Assembly (NCBI GenBank): GCA_030144725.1
Contig: JASKMD010000012.1
Location: 11,214,621-11,278,620, forward strand
DNA from: Haematococcus lacustris
Taxonomy: Eukaryota > Chlorophyta > Chlorophyceae > Chlamydomonadales > Haematococcaceae
Direction: 5' to 3'
Length of the DNA stretch: 64,000 nt
Shown: positions 1-8,541 of the stretch, in pieces
Layout: every line of letters starts with the position of its first letter
Position numbering within the stretch: the first letter of the stretch is position 1
Program-made: the position numbers and the translations under genes
Notes under the pieces: model-generated
Seen by the model: only the letters and a program-made list of their open reading frames with translations
What the model was told of the DNA's origin: nothing
Databases searched by the model: none

Positions 1-3000
1 TGTAGTTCTCTGCGGGCTTGCTTTTCCGCTTCTGCCGTGGTGCTGCATCTGCCGGATTGGTGCGCTTTGTGGAGCGCCGCTGTGGCGATGGTTTTGCTGT
101 GGGATATGATGAGGTGGCCCCAGTCCGAGTAGGCGGAGAGCTTGTCGGCCTGGCAGCGTAGATTGCTGATTGAGTTGCATAGGATAGCGATGTCGTCTGC
201 ATAGTCGATGCTGCCGATGGTAAATCGCCCGGCGCTGTCGGTTGTATCGGATGTGAATTTGTACCCCCGCGCTCCTACTTGGAGCCAACGCAGTAGGGGT
301 TCGATGTAGATGAGGAATAAGAAAGGTGATAGGGAGTCGCCCTGGATGGTACCCCGGTCAACGGGTACCGGGTCGGTGTGACCGTACGGAGTGTTGAAGC
401 GTGTCGTTGCCCCCGTGTAGAGGTCCCGCACCGCATCTGTAGCGTCGGTGGGAAAGCCTAAGTCATGCATAATCCATAGCAGTTTGTCTTGACAAGTGGT
501 GTTGAAGGCGCTAGTGAAGTCGACCAGGAGCGCATATATATCTACTTTGGCTAGCTTGGCGTCTTCGAGGGCCATGACCAGCATTTGGAGCTGTTGTGTG
601 GTGTCCCTATGGGAGCGGAAGCCTGCTTGGCAGTTACTTAGCATCCCATTAGCTTCAGCATATTCGCACAGCGCTCTAGTTATGAGGCTGGTCCAGAGTT
701 TGTAGATGGTGTTGGCTAGCCCCACAGGTCTGTAGGCGTTGAGGTCTGTTTCTTGGCCCTTGTCTTTGTATAGCAGGCAGGTGTCACTGGCTTTCCATGC
801 TGTGGGTGTGCAGCCAGTGGCCCACATGACGATAAACAGCTGGTGAATGGTGTCCCTCATCTCCCATGGCAGCATCTTGATGATCTCGTTTTCAATGCCG
901 TCCGGGCCAGGTGCTTTGCCACCTGACAGTTTGCTGATGCATTCTTGAAATCCTGCTTTGTCCATGATGGCTGTGTGCAGCCAGTGTACATTTTGGCAGG
1001 TGTGCAACGTGAAGGGGTCGTCGGCTTTGGGGCGGGTCCAGGGATAGTTTCTGGTCTGTGTGCTAGTGTAGTGACCGGTTTTGGGAGTCGGCGGCGTGAG
1101 CTTTTGTCTGTAGGCGGTGGTGATAATTCGGTTGAGGTCGGCCGGGGCGGTGCAGATGTTCTTGGTATCGGGGTCGGCTAGTGCCTGCAGTCCTTTGTGG
1201 TCGGTGCGAGAAGGGCGTAGTATGTATTTGTTGGCTTTTTTGGGTTGGGTGCTGATGAGGTGTTGCATTCTGAGACGCGCCTGTGCAATGGCAAGTGCGG
1301 AGTCGTCGTCATCTAGTTTGTGGATTTGGTCGCGGTAGGAGTTGGTTAGCTGGGCGAGCGCGGCTTGCACGTGATTTTCGGTTGTACCGTCGCCCTGGCG
1401 TGCTTGCACCGCCTCCCTTACCTCCGCGTTGGTCGTGTCTGTTTCTGGGAGTAGGTCATCGACAGACGGGTGGACGCCGTTTTGTTTGTATAACCTTCTA
1501 GCCTTCCGGCTGAGTTCTCTGGTGGTTTTGAGCTTTTTCCCTAGTGCCAGTCTGATCTTGCACATGCTCCTGCGTTGGTAATGCTGGCCTCCTCTGGTCA
1601 ATGTCTTGGTGTTGCATGTCTGCATGGCAGTTCCCCTGCAGGTTTCCAGGAGCGTTGTGAGCATGGTGGCTGCGGTGTCGACAGCTGCTCTAGCCGGGAG
1701 GCCTGCCACTAGTGTTAGGCGTTGTGGTTGTTGTGGGTTAGCCTTGTCTAGTGTGGTCAGGAAGTGGATAGCGTCTGTGTACATGGGAGCTAGGTATGCT
1801 GTCAGGTGTGCATGTAGTTGTGGAGCGCCTGAGCTGGGTTGTTGCACTGCCAGGCGGTAGGCTTCCCTGTCATTATTGGTAATTGGGGTTGTGAGAATGG
1901 TATGGCTGTGTTTCAGGGGTTTATGTGTGGCTGCTAGTTCTATGCCCAGCCTGGTTGTGGTCAGTGTGGCGGTGAGCGGTCTGTGGTCACTAAGGTACGC
2001 TTGTGTGTCGACATGCGTGCGGTGCCCAGGGCCGTGTCTCGCGTCGCGCGTGAGAATGGCGTCAATGCGGCTGTTGCAGTGTGGCTGCTGGTAGGTCCAG
2101 GCCCGGTCGCCGGAATCAGCTTCGGACAGGCGCATCTCTGTGGCGAACTCCCTCATCATGTGGTCTTGTGGGTATTCAGTGTGTTCGGAGCGGTCCTCTG
2201 CTTTCATCGTGGCATTGATATCTCCCGCCAGGATGAGTGAGCCGGGCAGTTGTCCAGTGGCAGTCCGTATGTGCTCCTGCATCTTCTTCCTTAGCGGGAT
2301 CGCGTCGTCGTTGTTCCCTGACGGCCAGTACGTGGCGACGAGTGTGAGTTCCTCGCTTTGTCGTTGGCGAAGGTTTAGGATGACGCATCGGGTGTTCACG
2401 TTCGCATCTGTGCACGGCGGCATCATGGTGGCTTGCATCTGGATAGCTAGATCGTGTCTGATGCCAATGAGGACCTCACTATGGCCTTCGTGACGGTGGA
2501 CGGTGTAGTTGGGCATAACCCTCTTCAGCCAGCCAGAGCTAGAGTTGTTGCTCTTGGGTTGGGTCATAGTTTCTGTGAGGATTAAGATGTCCGGACTTTG
2601 TTTGTGCACCAGGTTAAGGACTTCGTTTCTAGATCTGTGTAGGCCTCTGACATTGAAGGTTGTGAGGGTGATGTGTTGCCTGTTGAGGGTTGCTTGGGGC
2701 AGTCCGGTTGGGGGTCTGTGGTGTTGGCTCATTCTTGGGTCACTCTCTGGCGTGGTTAGCGGTGTCTCGTCTATGATTGGATTTGTTTCTGTGGTGTGGA
2801 TCCCCGTAGTGGGTTTGGGGAGGTATTGGGACATGAGGGTTTGTGTGTGCGTGTCCTTGCAGTGTGCCTTGGTGGCTCGTGACCGCTTAGTGGATGGGCG
2901 TGTGGTATTATCGAGAGGCGTGGTGGATCGATTGATACGTGGCTGGCCCTGAGGTATCGGCGGGCGGAGGGTGACCTCGGGAGTGTCCTGGCGCTGTCGT

Positions 3001-5801
3001 GCCGGGGCAGGTTCTTCACGTAGTGGGGTGGTGTCTTTCGTAGGTATGCGCTTGTTGTTTAGTGTGTAGTTGTTTTCAGCGTTATTGGTGGTCACGTGCA
3101 GGGGGGCGGTGGTCTCCCTTGCCGTTGTGTTGTCTTTGGTCAGGTCTATTGGGTCGGTGTGGTCTTGGAAGTGTGCTGCTAGCGCTGATGTGGTGGTGGC
3201 CTCCAGCGGGTCCGCTATCCAGATCTCCCTTCTAATGAATCTTGTGTGTTTCACGTTGCCTGTGCAAATGGTGAGCAGGTTCCCTTGGAGGCGCCTCCAG
3301 TCGTTAGGTGTGGAAAGTGGCTTTGGCCCCCGGTTGAGTGAGTCCAGCTGGTACCAACCATGTTGCGTATGTTTGATGACAGTTGCATGGTGGTGTGATA
3401 GTAAGAGGACAGCATCCGTGTTTGTCGCGCCGGTGCTTGCGATGGTTGAGGTGATTGTTTCTGGTGTGATACTGTGGGTTGGTAGGTAGGTTGTTGCTGG
3501 GTGCAAGTATGTGCGTACCTCATGGTGTTTGCGGTACAGGTAGTGGTTCAGTGTGTCGGTGGAAAACTTGCCTTTCTCGCTATAGATGTGGTCGGTTGTG
3601 AGGGTTCGGATAGCATATCCTTCTTCTCGTGCTTTTTGTGCAAGGTGTTGCAGGTGCTCTTTTAACTGCTTGCAGTGGTCAATGACAGCGTGGTAGTCTA
3701 TGTATTTCTTTCCCATGGCCATGTTCAATGCATGTACTAGGCAACACTCTTCGTATTGCCCTTCCATGTACATATGAGTGGGGTGGTGGGTCGGGGTGTA
3801 CGCGGGGGCGGATGCTATTGGGTTGGAGTCATGATCGCCTGTCTGCTCCACATGGCTGATGATGTGATGGATGCCCTTTTCCTCGCATCGGCGTATCTGC
3901 TCCCGTGAGCGGGTATTGGGCGTGATGATAAAGAGTTGGTGCATAGTCCGCTTGGTTGCAGCAGGGATGTGCGAGAGAGGTGTAGGTATCGTTTTCATGG
4001 AGTCCAGCAAGTTCCATGTGCCGTTCATGCACTTCATGGCCATGCTGTGGCCTGGCTTTTTGCACAAAAACGTGTGTGTGCCGTACTGGCCAGCTAGGTG
4101 CCCTAGATTATCAGCGGACCAATCAATGGGTTGGTTGAGTTGGGCAATGCTTTGTACTGTAAGTCCGTAATGGGTACGTAGGTACATTTCAATGACTTCG
4201 TCGGAATAGCCATCAACGCCTCGTGCCATCAGCCATGCGCCGCGCTCAAGGTGGTCAGTAAGTTGAGGGAGCCTGGTCTCGTAAAAATTGTCTATGTCAT
4301 GCGTGGTGACCCATTCATGTCCCGCAGCATTGTTCAGGGAGTAGATCTGGCATTCCGAGCTATCTTTGTCTTGCTTAAAGTGCTTGATGGTTGGGCCTGG
4401 ATTAGCTTCAACATCCCCAGCGGCTAGTAACAGCCAGGCCACGTAGACAGCTCTTGCGACAGCTATGGGGTTGAAGGTGTATGTGGTCCAGTTCTTGTCG
4501 CTTGTTGTTGTTTGATAACAACAATAGACTTGCAGGGTGCTATTAAATTGATAGACTGTGTATGGTCTGCCGTTTTTAGCTCCGTGCATGGAAAGGTGGA
4601 ATCTGTTGGCAAGCTTGCATAGAGAGCTAGAGGCGGTTAGGGTGCCATCTATGCCTGTCATGAGATTGTATCCGATTGTTCGTACTATGGCTCTACATGA
4701 GCCCAATCGTCTTCTGTGCCGCCTTAGGCATTGTTTGGATTCTCTAGTTGTGGGTATGTGTCGTTGTTGGAAGCTGGTGTTGAGGATGTAGGTAATTATC
4801 ACAGAGAGTAGCAGTTGGGATACTAGGCTGTTCTGTCGGTAAATGATTCTGCCCGTGTGCGTGGGCCCGCACTGATGAGCAGGTCTGATGTTCTCGTTAC
4901 GGTGTTGTTGTTGGGTGGTCACGGTTAAGCTGTTTACATGGGTTACACGAGTTGAATGCTTACATGGTGTCTTGCTAACCACACAGGCCTGTGACCTAGC
5001 GCCATAGTGGGATGCTGGGATGTGTGGGGATGTGAGCCACTCATGACATAGCCTCGTTAATCCATCTGATGAGACTGTGTGAGGATGGGTGGGTAGCGAG
5101 TGTGCTGCCCAAGTTGTCCTTACACAATGCTGAGGCACCCCTGCATCGGTTGTACCGTGGCATCCTGGACCTGTTCCTAAGGGGCATGCCTGGTCTGGTT
5201 CCACATGTTTCCATGTCATGGCTGCGTTCCAGTATCTTGCTGGCAGCTCACGAGGCACCTCCAATGTTTGTGCCCCGACCCGGTGAGGCGCATCAGGCCT
5301 GCAGCAGGGTGACATGGTGAGGTTAGGAACCGGTGAGGCGGCAGGTGGGGCGAGGAGTATAGCTGCATGTAGGGCAGTAGGTGCATGTAGGGCAGTAGGT
5401 GCATGTAGGGCAGTAGGGCAGTAGGTATAGCTGCATGTAGGGCAGTAGGTGGGGCAGCATGTAGGTGCATGTAGGGCAGTAGGTGCATGTAGGTGCATGT
5501 AGGGCAGTAGGTGCATGTAGGGCAGTAGGGCAGTAGGTATAGCTGCATGTAGGGCAGTAGGTGGGGCAGTCGATGGGGCAGCCGATGGGGCAGCCGGTGA
5601 GGCAACATGTGGGGTGTGAGATGGGGCGGCTGGTGGGGTGGGAGGTGTCGTGTCGGGTGGGGCAGCAGTTATGGGGGCAGGTGTGGGTGGAATGTTGTGT
5701 GGTTTGGGGGTGACCCGTTGCTGCTCATGTTGGGCAACATCTAGTTGGCAGGCCTGTTGTGAGATGTGGTGAGTAGTATGCATGTGGTGAGTAGTATGCA
5801 T
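1..5801 (-). CDS. Non-LTR retrotransposon ORF2: 2A motif, two Josephin-like peptidases, APE endonuclease, reverse transcriptase (partial)
   Basis: The minus frame is open from 5825 to position 1 with no stop; I scanned every in-frame triplet. The protein therefore runs off the left edge after at least 1933 residues if it starts at the ATG at 5801; starts at 5783 or 5219 are possible. Domains in order: a Pro/Thr/His-rich low-complexity leader (5800-5340), a basic region, a 2A motif (about residue 470), two tandem peptidase-like domains (4355-3960 and 3770-3290), a Thr/Pro-rich linker, an APE/EEP endonuclease (about 2675-1960: FNVRGLHR, ILAGDINA, RIDAIL, SDHRPL) and a reverse transcriptase (about 930 to the edge: GKAPGPDGIENE, VDFTSAFN, GDSLSPFLF, YADD at 192-203). 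Endonuclease plus YADD RT marks a LINE. Any C-terminal RNase H, restriction-like endonuclease or zinc finger lies outside the window. The start overlaps the end of ORF1 by about 75 nt in another frame. Confidence 0.9.
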   Translation of the reverse strand, partial: MHTTHHMHTTHHISQQACQLDVAQHEQQRVTPKPHNIPPTPAPITAAPPDTTPPTPPAAPSHTPHVASPAAPSAAPSTAPPTALHAAIPTALLPYMHLLPYMHLHAPTALHAPTCCPTYCPTCSYTYCPTALHAPTALHAPTALHAAILLAPPAASPVPNLTMSPCCRPDAPHRVGAQTLEVPRELPARYWNAAMTWKHVEPDQACPLGTGPGCHGTTDAGVPQHCVRTTWAAHSLPTHPHTVSSDGLTRLCHEWLTSPHIPASHYGARSQACVVSKTPCKHSTRVTHVNSLTVTTQQQHRNENIRPAHQCGPTHTGRIIYRQNSLVSQLLLSVIITYILNTSFQQRHIPTTRESKQCLRRHRRRLGSCRAIVRTIGYNLMTGIDGTLTASSSLCKLANRFHLSMHGAKNGRPYTVYQFNSTLQVYCCYQTTTSDKNWTTYTFNPIAVARAVYVAWLLLAAGDVEANPGPTIKHFKQDKDSSECQIYSLNNAAGHEWVTTHDIDNFYETRLPQLTDHLERGAWLMARGVDGYSDEVIEMYLRTHYGLTVQSIAQLNQPIDWSADNLGHLAGQYGTHTFLCKKPGHSMAMKCMNGTWNLLDSMKTIPTPLSHIPAATKRTMHQLFIITPNTRSREQIRRCEEKGIHHIISHVEQTGDHDSNPIASAPAYTPTHHPTHMYMEGQYEECCLVHALNMAMGKKYIDYHAVIDHCKQLKEHLQHLAQKAREEGYAIRTLTTDHIYSEKGKFSTDTLNHYLYRKHHEVRTYLHPATTYLPTHSITPETITSTIASTGATNTDAVLLLSHHHATVIKHTQHGWYQLDSLNRGPKPLSTPNDWRRLQGNLLTICTGNVKHTRFIRREIWIADPLEATTTSALAAHFQDHTDPIDLTKDNTTARETTAPLHVTTNNAENNYTLNNKRIPTKDTTPLREEPAPARQRQDTPEVTLRPPIPQGQPRINRSTTPLDNTTRPSTKRSRATKAHCKDTHTQTLMSQYLPKPTTGIHTTETNPIIDETPLTTPESDPRMSQHHRPPTGLPQATLNRQHITLTTFNVRGLHRSRNEVLNLVHKQSPDILILTETMTQPKSNNSSSGWLKRVMPNYTVHRHEGHSEVLIGIRHDLAIQMQATMMPPCTDANVNTRCVILNLRQRQSEELTLVATYWPSGNNDDAIPLRKKMQEHIRTATGQLPGSLILAGDINATMKAEDRSEHTEYPQDHMMREFATEMRLSEADSGDRAWTYQQPHCNSRIDAILTRDARHGPGHRTHVDTQAYLSDHRPLTATLTTTRLGIELAATHKPLKHSHTILTTPITNNDREAYRLAVQQPSSGAPQLHAHLTAYLAPMYTDAIHFLTTLDKANPQQPQRLTLVAGLPARAAVDTAATMLTTLLETCRGTAMQTCNTKTLTRGGQHYQRRSMCKIRLALGKKLKTTRELSRKARRLYKQNGVHPSVDDLLPETDTTNAEVREAVQARQGDGTTENHVQAALAQLTNSYRDQIHKLDDDDSALAIAQARLRMQHLISTQPKKANKYILRPSRTDHKGLQALADPDTKNICTAPADLNRIITTAYRQKLTPPTPKTGHYTSTQTRNYPWTRPKADDPFTLHTCQNVHWLHTAIMDKAGFQECISKLSGGKAPGPDGIENEIIKMLPWEMRDTIHQLFIVMWATGCTPTAWKASDTCLLYKDKGQETDLNAYRPVGLANTIYKLWTSLITRALCEYAEANGMLSNCQAGFRSHRDTTQQLQMLVMALEDAKLAKVDIYALLVDFTSAFNTTCQDKLLWIMHDLGFPTDATDAVRDLYTGATTRFNTPYGHTDPVPVDRGTIQGDSLSPFLFLIYIEPLLRWLQVGARGYKFTSDTTDSAGRFTIGSIDYADDIAILCNSISNLRCQADKLSAYSDWGHLIISHSKTIATAALHKAHQSGRCSTTAEAEKQARREL
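3290..3770 (-). other. Josephin-like cysteine peptidase domain 2 (within ORF2)
   Basis: This is a second copy of the same pattern. Cys is in ECCLVHALNMAMG (catalytic Cys probably codon 3741), His in HHATVIK (codon 3387) and Asp in WYQLDSLN (codon 3342). Spacings are Cys-118-His-15-Asp. The C-L-V-H-A-L-N-M-A-M-G string aligns residue for residue with C-Q-I-Y-S-L-N-N-A-A-G of domain 1, so the two look like a tandem duplication. Both retain a full triad. An APE endonuclease follows after about 200 residues of low-complexity linker. Confidence 0.6.
3960..4355 (-). other. Josephin-like cysteine peptidase domain 1 (within ORF2)
   Basis: It begins about 12 residues after the 2A proline. The proposed catalytic Cys is in ECQIYSLNNAAG (codon 4350), His in GHSMAMK (codon 4047) and Asp in TWNLLDSM (codon 4002). 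Spacings are Cys-101-His-15-Asp. Ataxin-3 Josephin has Cys14, His119 and Asn134, i.e. 105 and 15. The CxxxxLNxAxG helix start and the WxxLDS strand also resemble papain-fold deubiquitinases. OTU or another C-peptidase family is an alternative; the assignment is by eye. Confidence 0.6.
4392..4418 (-). other. 2A-type ribosome-skipping motif in LINE ORF2
   Basis: In the ORF2 frame the codons read LLLAAGDVEANPGP followed by TIKH. This matches the D(V/I)ExNPGP consensus exactly, with a hydrophobic run before it, as in active 2A sequences. In known 2As the ribosome fails to form the final Gly-Pro bond, giving two proteins from one ORF. Here it would separate a roughly 469-residue N-terminal product from the peptidase-EN-RT part. 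2A-like sequences are known from some other LINEs (trypanosome L1Tc/ingi and several animal clades). Activity here is inferred. Confidence 0.85.
5365..5565. repeat. Imperfect GCATGTAGGGCAGTAGGT-type tandem repeat inside ORF2
   Basis: Short units of the type GCATGTAGGGCAGTAG recur about ten times with internal reshuffling (for example 5365, 5382, 5400, 5432 and 5483). The array stays open in the ORF2 frame and encodes Ala/Pro/Thr/Tyr-rich sequence, so it is a variable part of the ORF2 leader rather than a separate gene. Confidence 0.8.
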
Positions 5802-8541
5802 GTGGGCTGTGCAGCCCAGCGTATCTCACCTCAAGGTCCCGATCCGCTAATGTGGGCGGCCTCAGCTGCCAGGCTGGATGCCAGGCGTGCGGACAGGCTG
5901 CCAGCTCCCCATGCTCCAGCGTGGCGTTTACGGCGACGTGCATCCGGGGGCTGCAGGTAGGGGACATGGTAGCATATGTTGCAGCCACTGTGGCTCTTCT
6001 TGATGGCTGATCTGTGGGGTTGAGGGTGGTGATGAATGTGGTGCGTGTGTTGTGCGGTCTCTTGCGGTGTGTGTTGACAGGGGTGGCTGTGGGTCTATGT
6101 CGGGGTTGGCAGTGACTCACCGTGTTGGGGGGGGGGTCCATGGCGGCTCCAGCGGATGACGCCTCCTCTGCCAGGGAGCCACGGGCTGTAGTGCTGGGCT
6201 CCTCCTTTGCTGCCTCTCGTGACGGTGGGAGGTTACCTTTGCCGGGGGGAGGTAGCGTGGCGGAGGCAAGGACAGTCCCCTCAGCAATGTGGGCGTCCAT
6301 GGTGTCCAGGTGCGCCTTGATGGTGGCCCTGGTGGCCTCCCTGCCGCCAGGCTGGCTGTAGTAGCTGAGCATGGCTGTAATAAGGGGGGGGGTGGTGTCC
6401 AACACCTTCTGCAGGGGGGTGGGTGCTGCCTCCTCTTGTGTGGCGTGTGCAGCCTTGCCCACTTGCAGGTGATGGGCAGCGAGGGGTGACAGGGTCTTCA
6501 TGATGCTCATAATCCTGGGGGCAGCCTCCGTGCCCACAATCCGGTGGGCTGCTGCCATGGCGACACTGGCAGCGGTGCTCAGCTGCTGGTAGATCAGGTG
6601 GGCGGCAGTGGTGGGGGAGCCCACTGCTTTGCCTGGCCCCATGTGGCTGCCCGCGTGCCCATCCACAGTCATGGGCAGGCCAGAGGAGTCCGTGACGGGG
6701 CTGTTGTTGCTGCCTGCATTGGCCATGACGAAGGTTAGGGCTGCCTGCTGAGCCAGGCTGCCAGGCACCAGGATGAGGAACTGTCTGGCCCCTCCGCTAG
6801 CCTGTGGCAGCTGAACGCCTGCCAGGGCGCGTATCTTGTTCCCAGTGGCGATACCCACATAGCGTTGCACATCCGGCACCCCCTCAGCTGTTACAGATGC
6901 TGCATTGGCTGGGGTCCCTCCCCCTAGGGCTGTAAGCTGTAGGTCCTGGCCCCACTGGCTGTGGTAGGCAATGGCCAGCTTCTGGATGCTGGTTGCTAGG
7001 GACTTGGGCTGCGTGGCAGCCCATGACACGCTCAGGCTCACCCCGTCCCGGGTGAGCAAGCCTGTGGCCTGGCTGCTGCTGGCCGTAGCTAGGGTGAAGC
7101 TAAGAGAGTCTGTTGCATCAATCGTGATGCGCTCCAGCTGTTCAACGGCTGAGCTGATAGCGGCCTCCGCAAAACCGACCTCCATGTATGCGTCTACATC
7201 CCTGATGGAGACGATGCTGTTGCACAGCAGGAAGGCGGTGTTACGCGTGTGCTCCTGCCCTGTGGTGACCTCTATGGCCTTGTTGATAACATACTGAAGT
7301 TCCCCCCGGAGGCATGAGGCCCTGCTGCCCCTGGTGCTGATGGAGCTGGCTGCCTTGGCTGCAGGCGATCCATCAATCATGCGGCAATGGTAGCGCACGG
7401 ACATCTTGACAGGGTGGCAGGGGGGTATGGCAAAGGTCAGCAGGGGCCTAGCGGTAACCACACTAGCTGGGCGGCCTTGTGAGGGCCCCTGTACGCACGG
7501 CATGGAGGATAGGGGCCCTTTGGAGGCGATGACAGCCCCTACCAGGCCGATGAATGCCAGGCTGCTGTGAGCCTCCTCAGAGCTGATGGTAACCGCCACG
7601 TCGAAGCTGGCTAGGTCTCCGTGGCGCTCAGCCGCGCTGATCGTGGCCTTCTTGATCTGAAGGGTGTTCCTGATAAAAATCTTGAGCTCCTTCATAACTT
7701 CTGCAGTGCGCAGGCATGCATCATGCTCCTTGTTATGGGTATGAGTGGGCAGGTGCCCGTCTTGGTACAAAATATGCACGGGCAGTCGCATGTTGTGTTG
7801 TGCTAATGTGTTGTGCACGTGGCTAGGTGTGTGCCCAGCAACATTCACTGTTTTCTTACTGATTTTGTTATCTTCGGTAAGGTAGATGTCCCTGATGGTC
7901 ACGGCTGTGCCAGTCCGGAAAGCGGGCGTAAAGGTGGAGAAGATGGCCCCCTCGGGTCCAGCGTTGGCAATGCTGGCGATGATGATGTTTGCCTGCTCTT
8001 CTGACACGCTGTTCAGACTTGGGTCGGCTGTGCGCGGCCCACGCGGAAGAGGTGCAGCAGGTCTTGGTTTGCCGCAGGGGAGGGTGTAGAGAGCTCGGAT
8101 AGTCGCAGACATGGGTTGGTTCTTTGGCAGCAGCAAGCTACCGAGGGCGTAGCCCGTAAGGGCCGAGTCAAGTCGTGAGTCTTTGGTTAGACCGAAGCCT
8201 TCTAGTTCTGGCGGCTTCCCGCCTGTGGTCAGGGCACCGCGTCGCAAGACGGGGCTTGTTTGTGGCAGATTGTTGGAATAATGGCTCAGGGCCGCAGGTT
8301 GGCATATAGCCAACGCCATGTTTGCGCGGCTTGGTAAGCCTTCTGGGCGGTGCTCAAGCTGCGGGGGGGTCTCAAAGGACCATGTCCCCATCGCAACTCG
8401 GCGCCGCCCAGCGCAGAACAGGCACAGAACAACGCATATGACAATCAGCCATCGCCTGCATCTACCTGCAGGCGTGTCGACTGCCATCGCCGCTGTCTGT
8501 CCACGGAGGTTACAACTCGGCGTTGATGATTCGAGGCTCAT
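5725..8541 (-). CDS. LINE ORF1-like protein, 938 aa, function unknown
   Basis: A single 938-codon ORF starts at ATG 8541 and ends with TGA at 5725. It lies directly upstream of ORF2 on the same strand and overlaps the ORF2 start by about 75 nt, the arrangement expected of ORF1 in a two-ORF LINE. Visible features: a hydrophobic segment near residues 30-45 flanked by Arg (WLIVICVVLCLFC), a long mid-region of ordinary globular composition rich in Ala, Thr and Ser, and a Pro/Ala/Thr-rich tail (last roughly 200 residues). I see no CCHC knuckle, RRM or esterase motif of the kinds known in LINE ORF1 proteins. A membrane-anchored or structural role is possible but not shown. It could also be an unrelated captured gene. 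Confidence 0.65.
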   Translation of the reverse strand: MSLESSTPSCNLRGQTAAMAVDTPAGRCRRWLIVICVVLCLFCAGRRRVAMGTWSFETPPQLEHRPEGLPSRANMALAICQPAALSHYSNNLPQTSPVLRRGALTTGGKPPELEGFGLTKDSRLDSALTGYALGSLLLPKNQPMSATIRALYTLPCGKPRPAAPLPRGPRTADPSLNSVSEEQANIIIASIANAGPEGAIFSTFTPAFRTGTAVTIRDIYLTEDNKISKKTVNVAGHTPSHVHNTLAQHNMRLPVHILYQDGHLPTHTHNKEHDACLRTAEVMKELKIFIRNTLQIKKATISAAERHGDLASFDVAVTISSEEAHSSLAFIGLVGAVIASKGPLSSMPCVQGPSQGRPASVVTARPLLTFAIPPCHPVKMSVRYHCRMIDGSPAAKAASSISTRGSRASCLRGELQYVINKAIEVTTGQEHTRNTAFLLCNSIVSIRDVDAYMEVGFAEAAISSAVEQLERITIDATDSLSFTLATASSSQATGLLTRDGVSLSVSWAATQPKSLATSIQKLAIAYHSQWGQDLQLTALGGGTPANAASVTAEGVPDVQRYVGIATGNKIRALAGVQLPQASGGARQFLILVPGSLAQQAALTFVMANAGSNNSPVTDSSGLPMTVDGHAGSHMGPGKAVGSPTTAAHLIYQQLSTAASVAMAAAHRIVGTEAAPRIMSIMKTLSPLAAHHLQVGKAAHATQEEAAPTPLQKVLDTTPPLITAMLSYYSQPGGREATRATIKAHLDTMDAHIAEGTVLASATLPPPGKGNLPPSREAAKEEPSTTARGSLAEEASSAGAAMDPPPNTVSHCQPRHRPTATPVNTHRKRPHNTRTTFITTLNPTDQPSRRATVAATYATMSPTCSPRMHVAVNATLEHGELAACPHAWHPAWQLRPPTLADRDLEVRYAGLHSPHAYYSPHAYYSPHLTTGLPTRCCPT

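Noticed and set aside
496..5320. Many plus-strand ORFs of 60-150 codons.
   Set aside because: All are shadows of the continuous minus-strand LINE ORF2, which has recognisable RT and endonuclease motifs.
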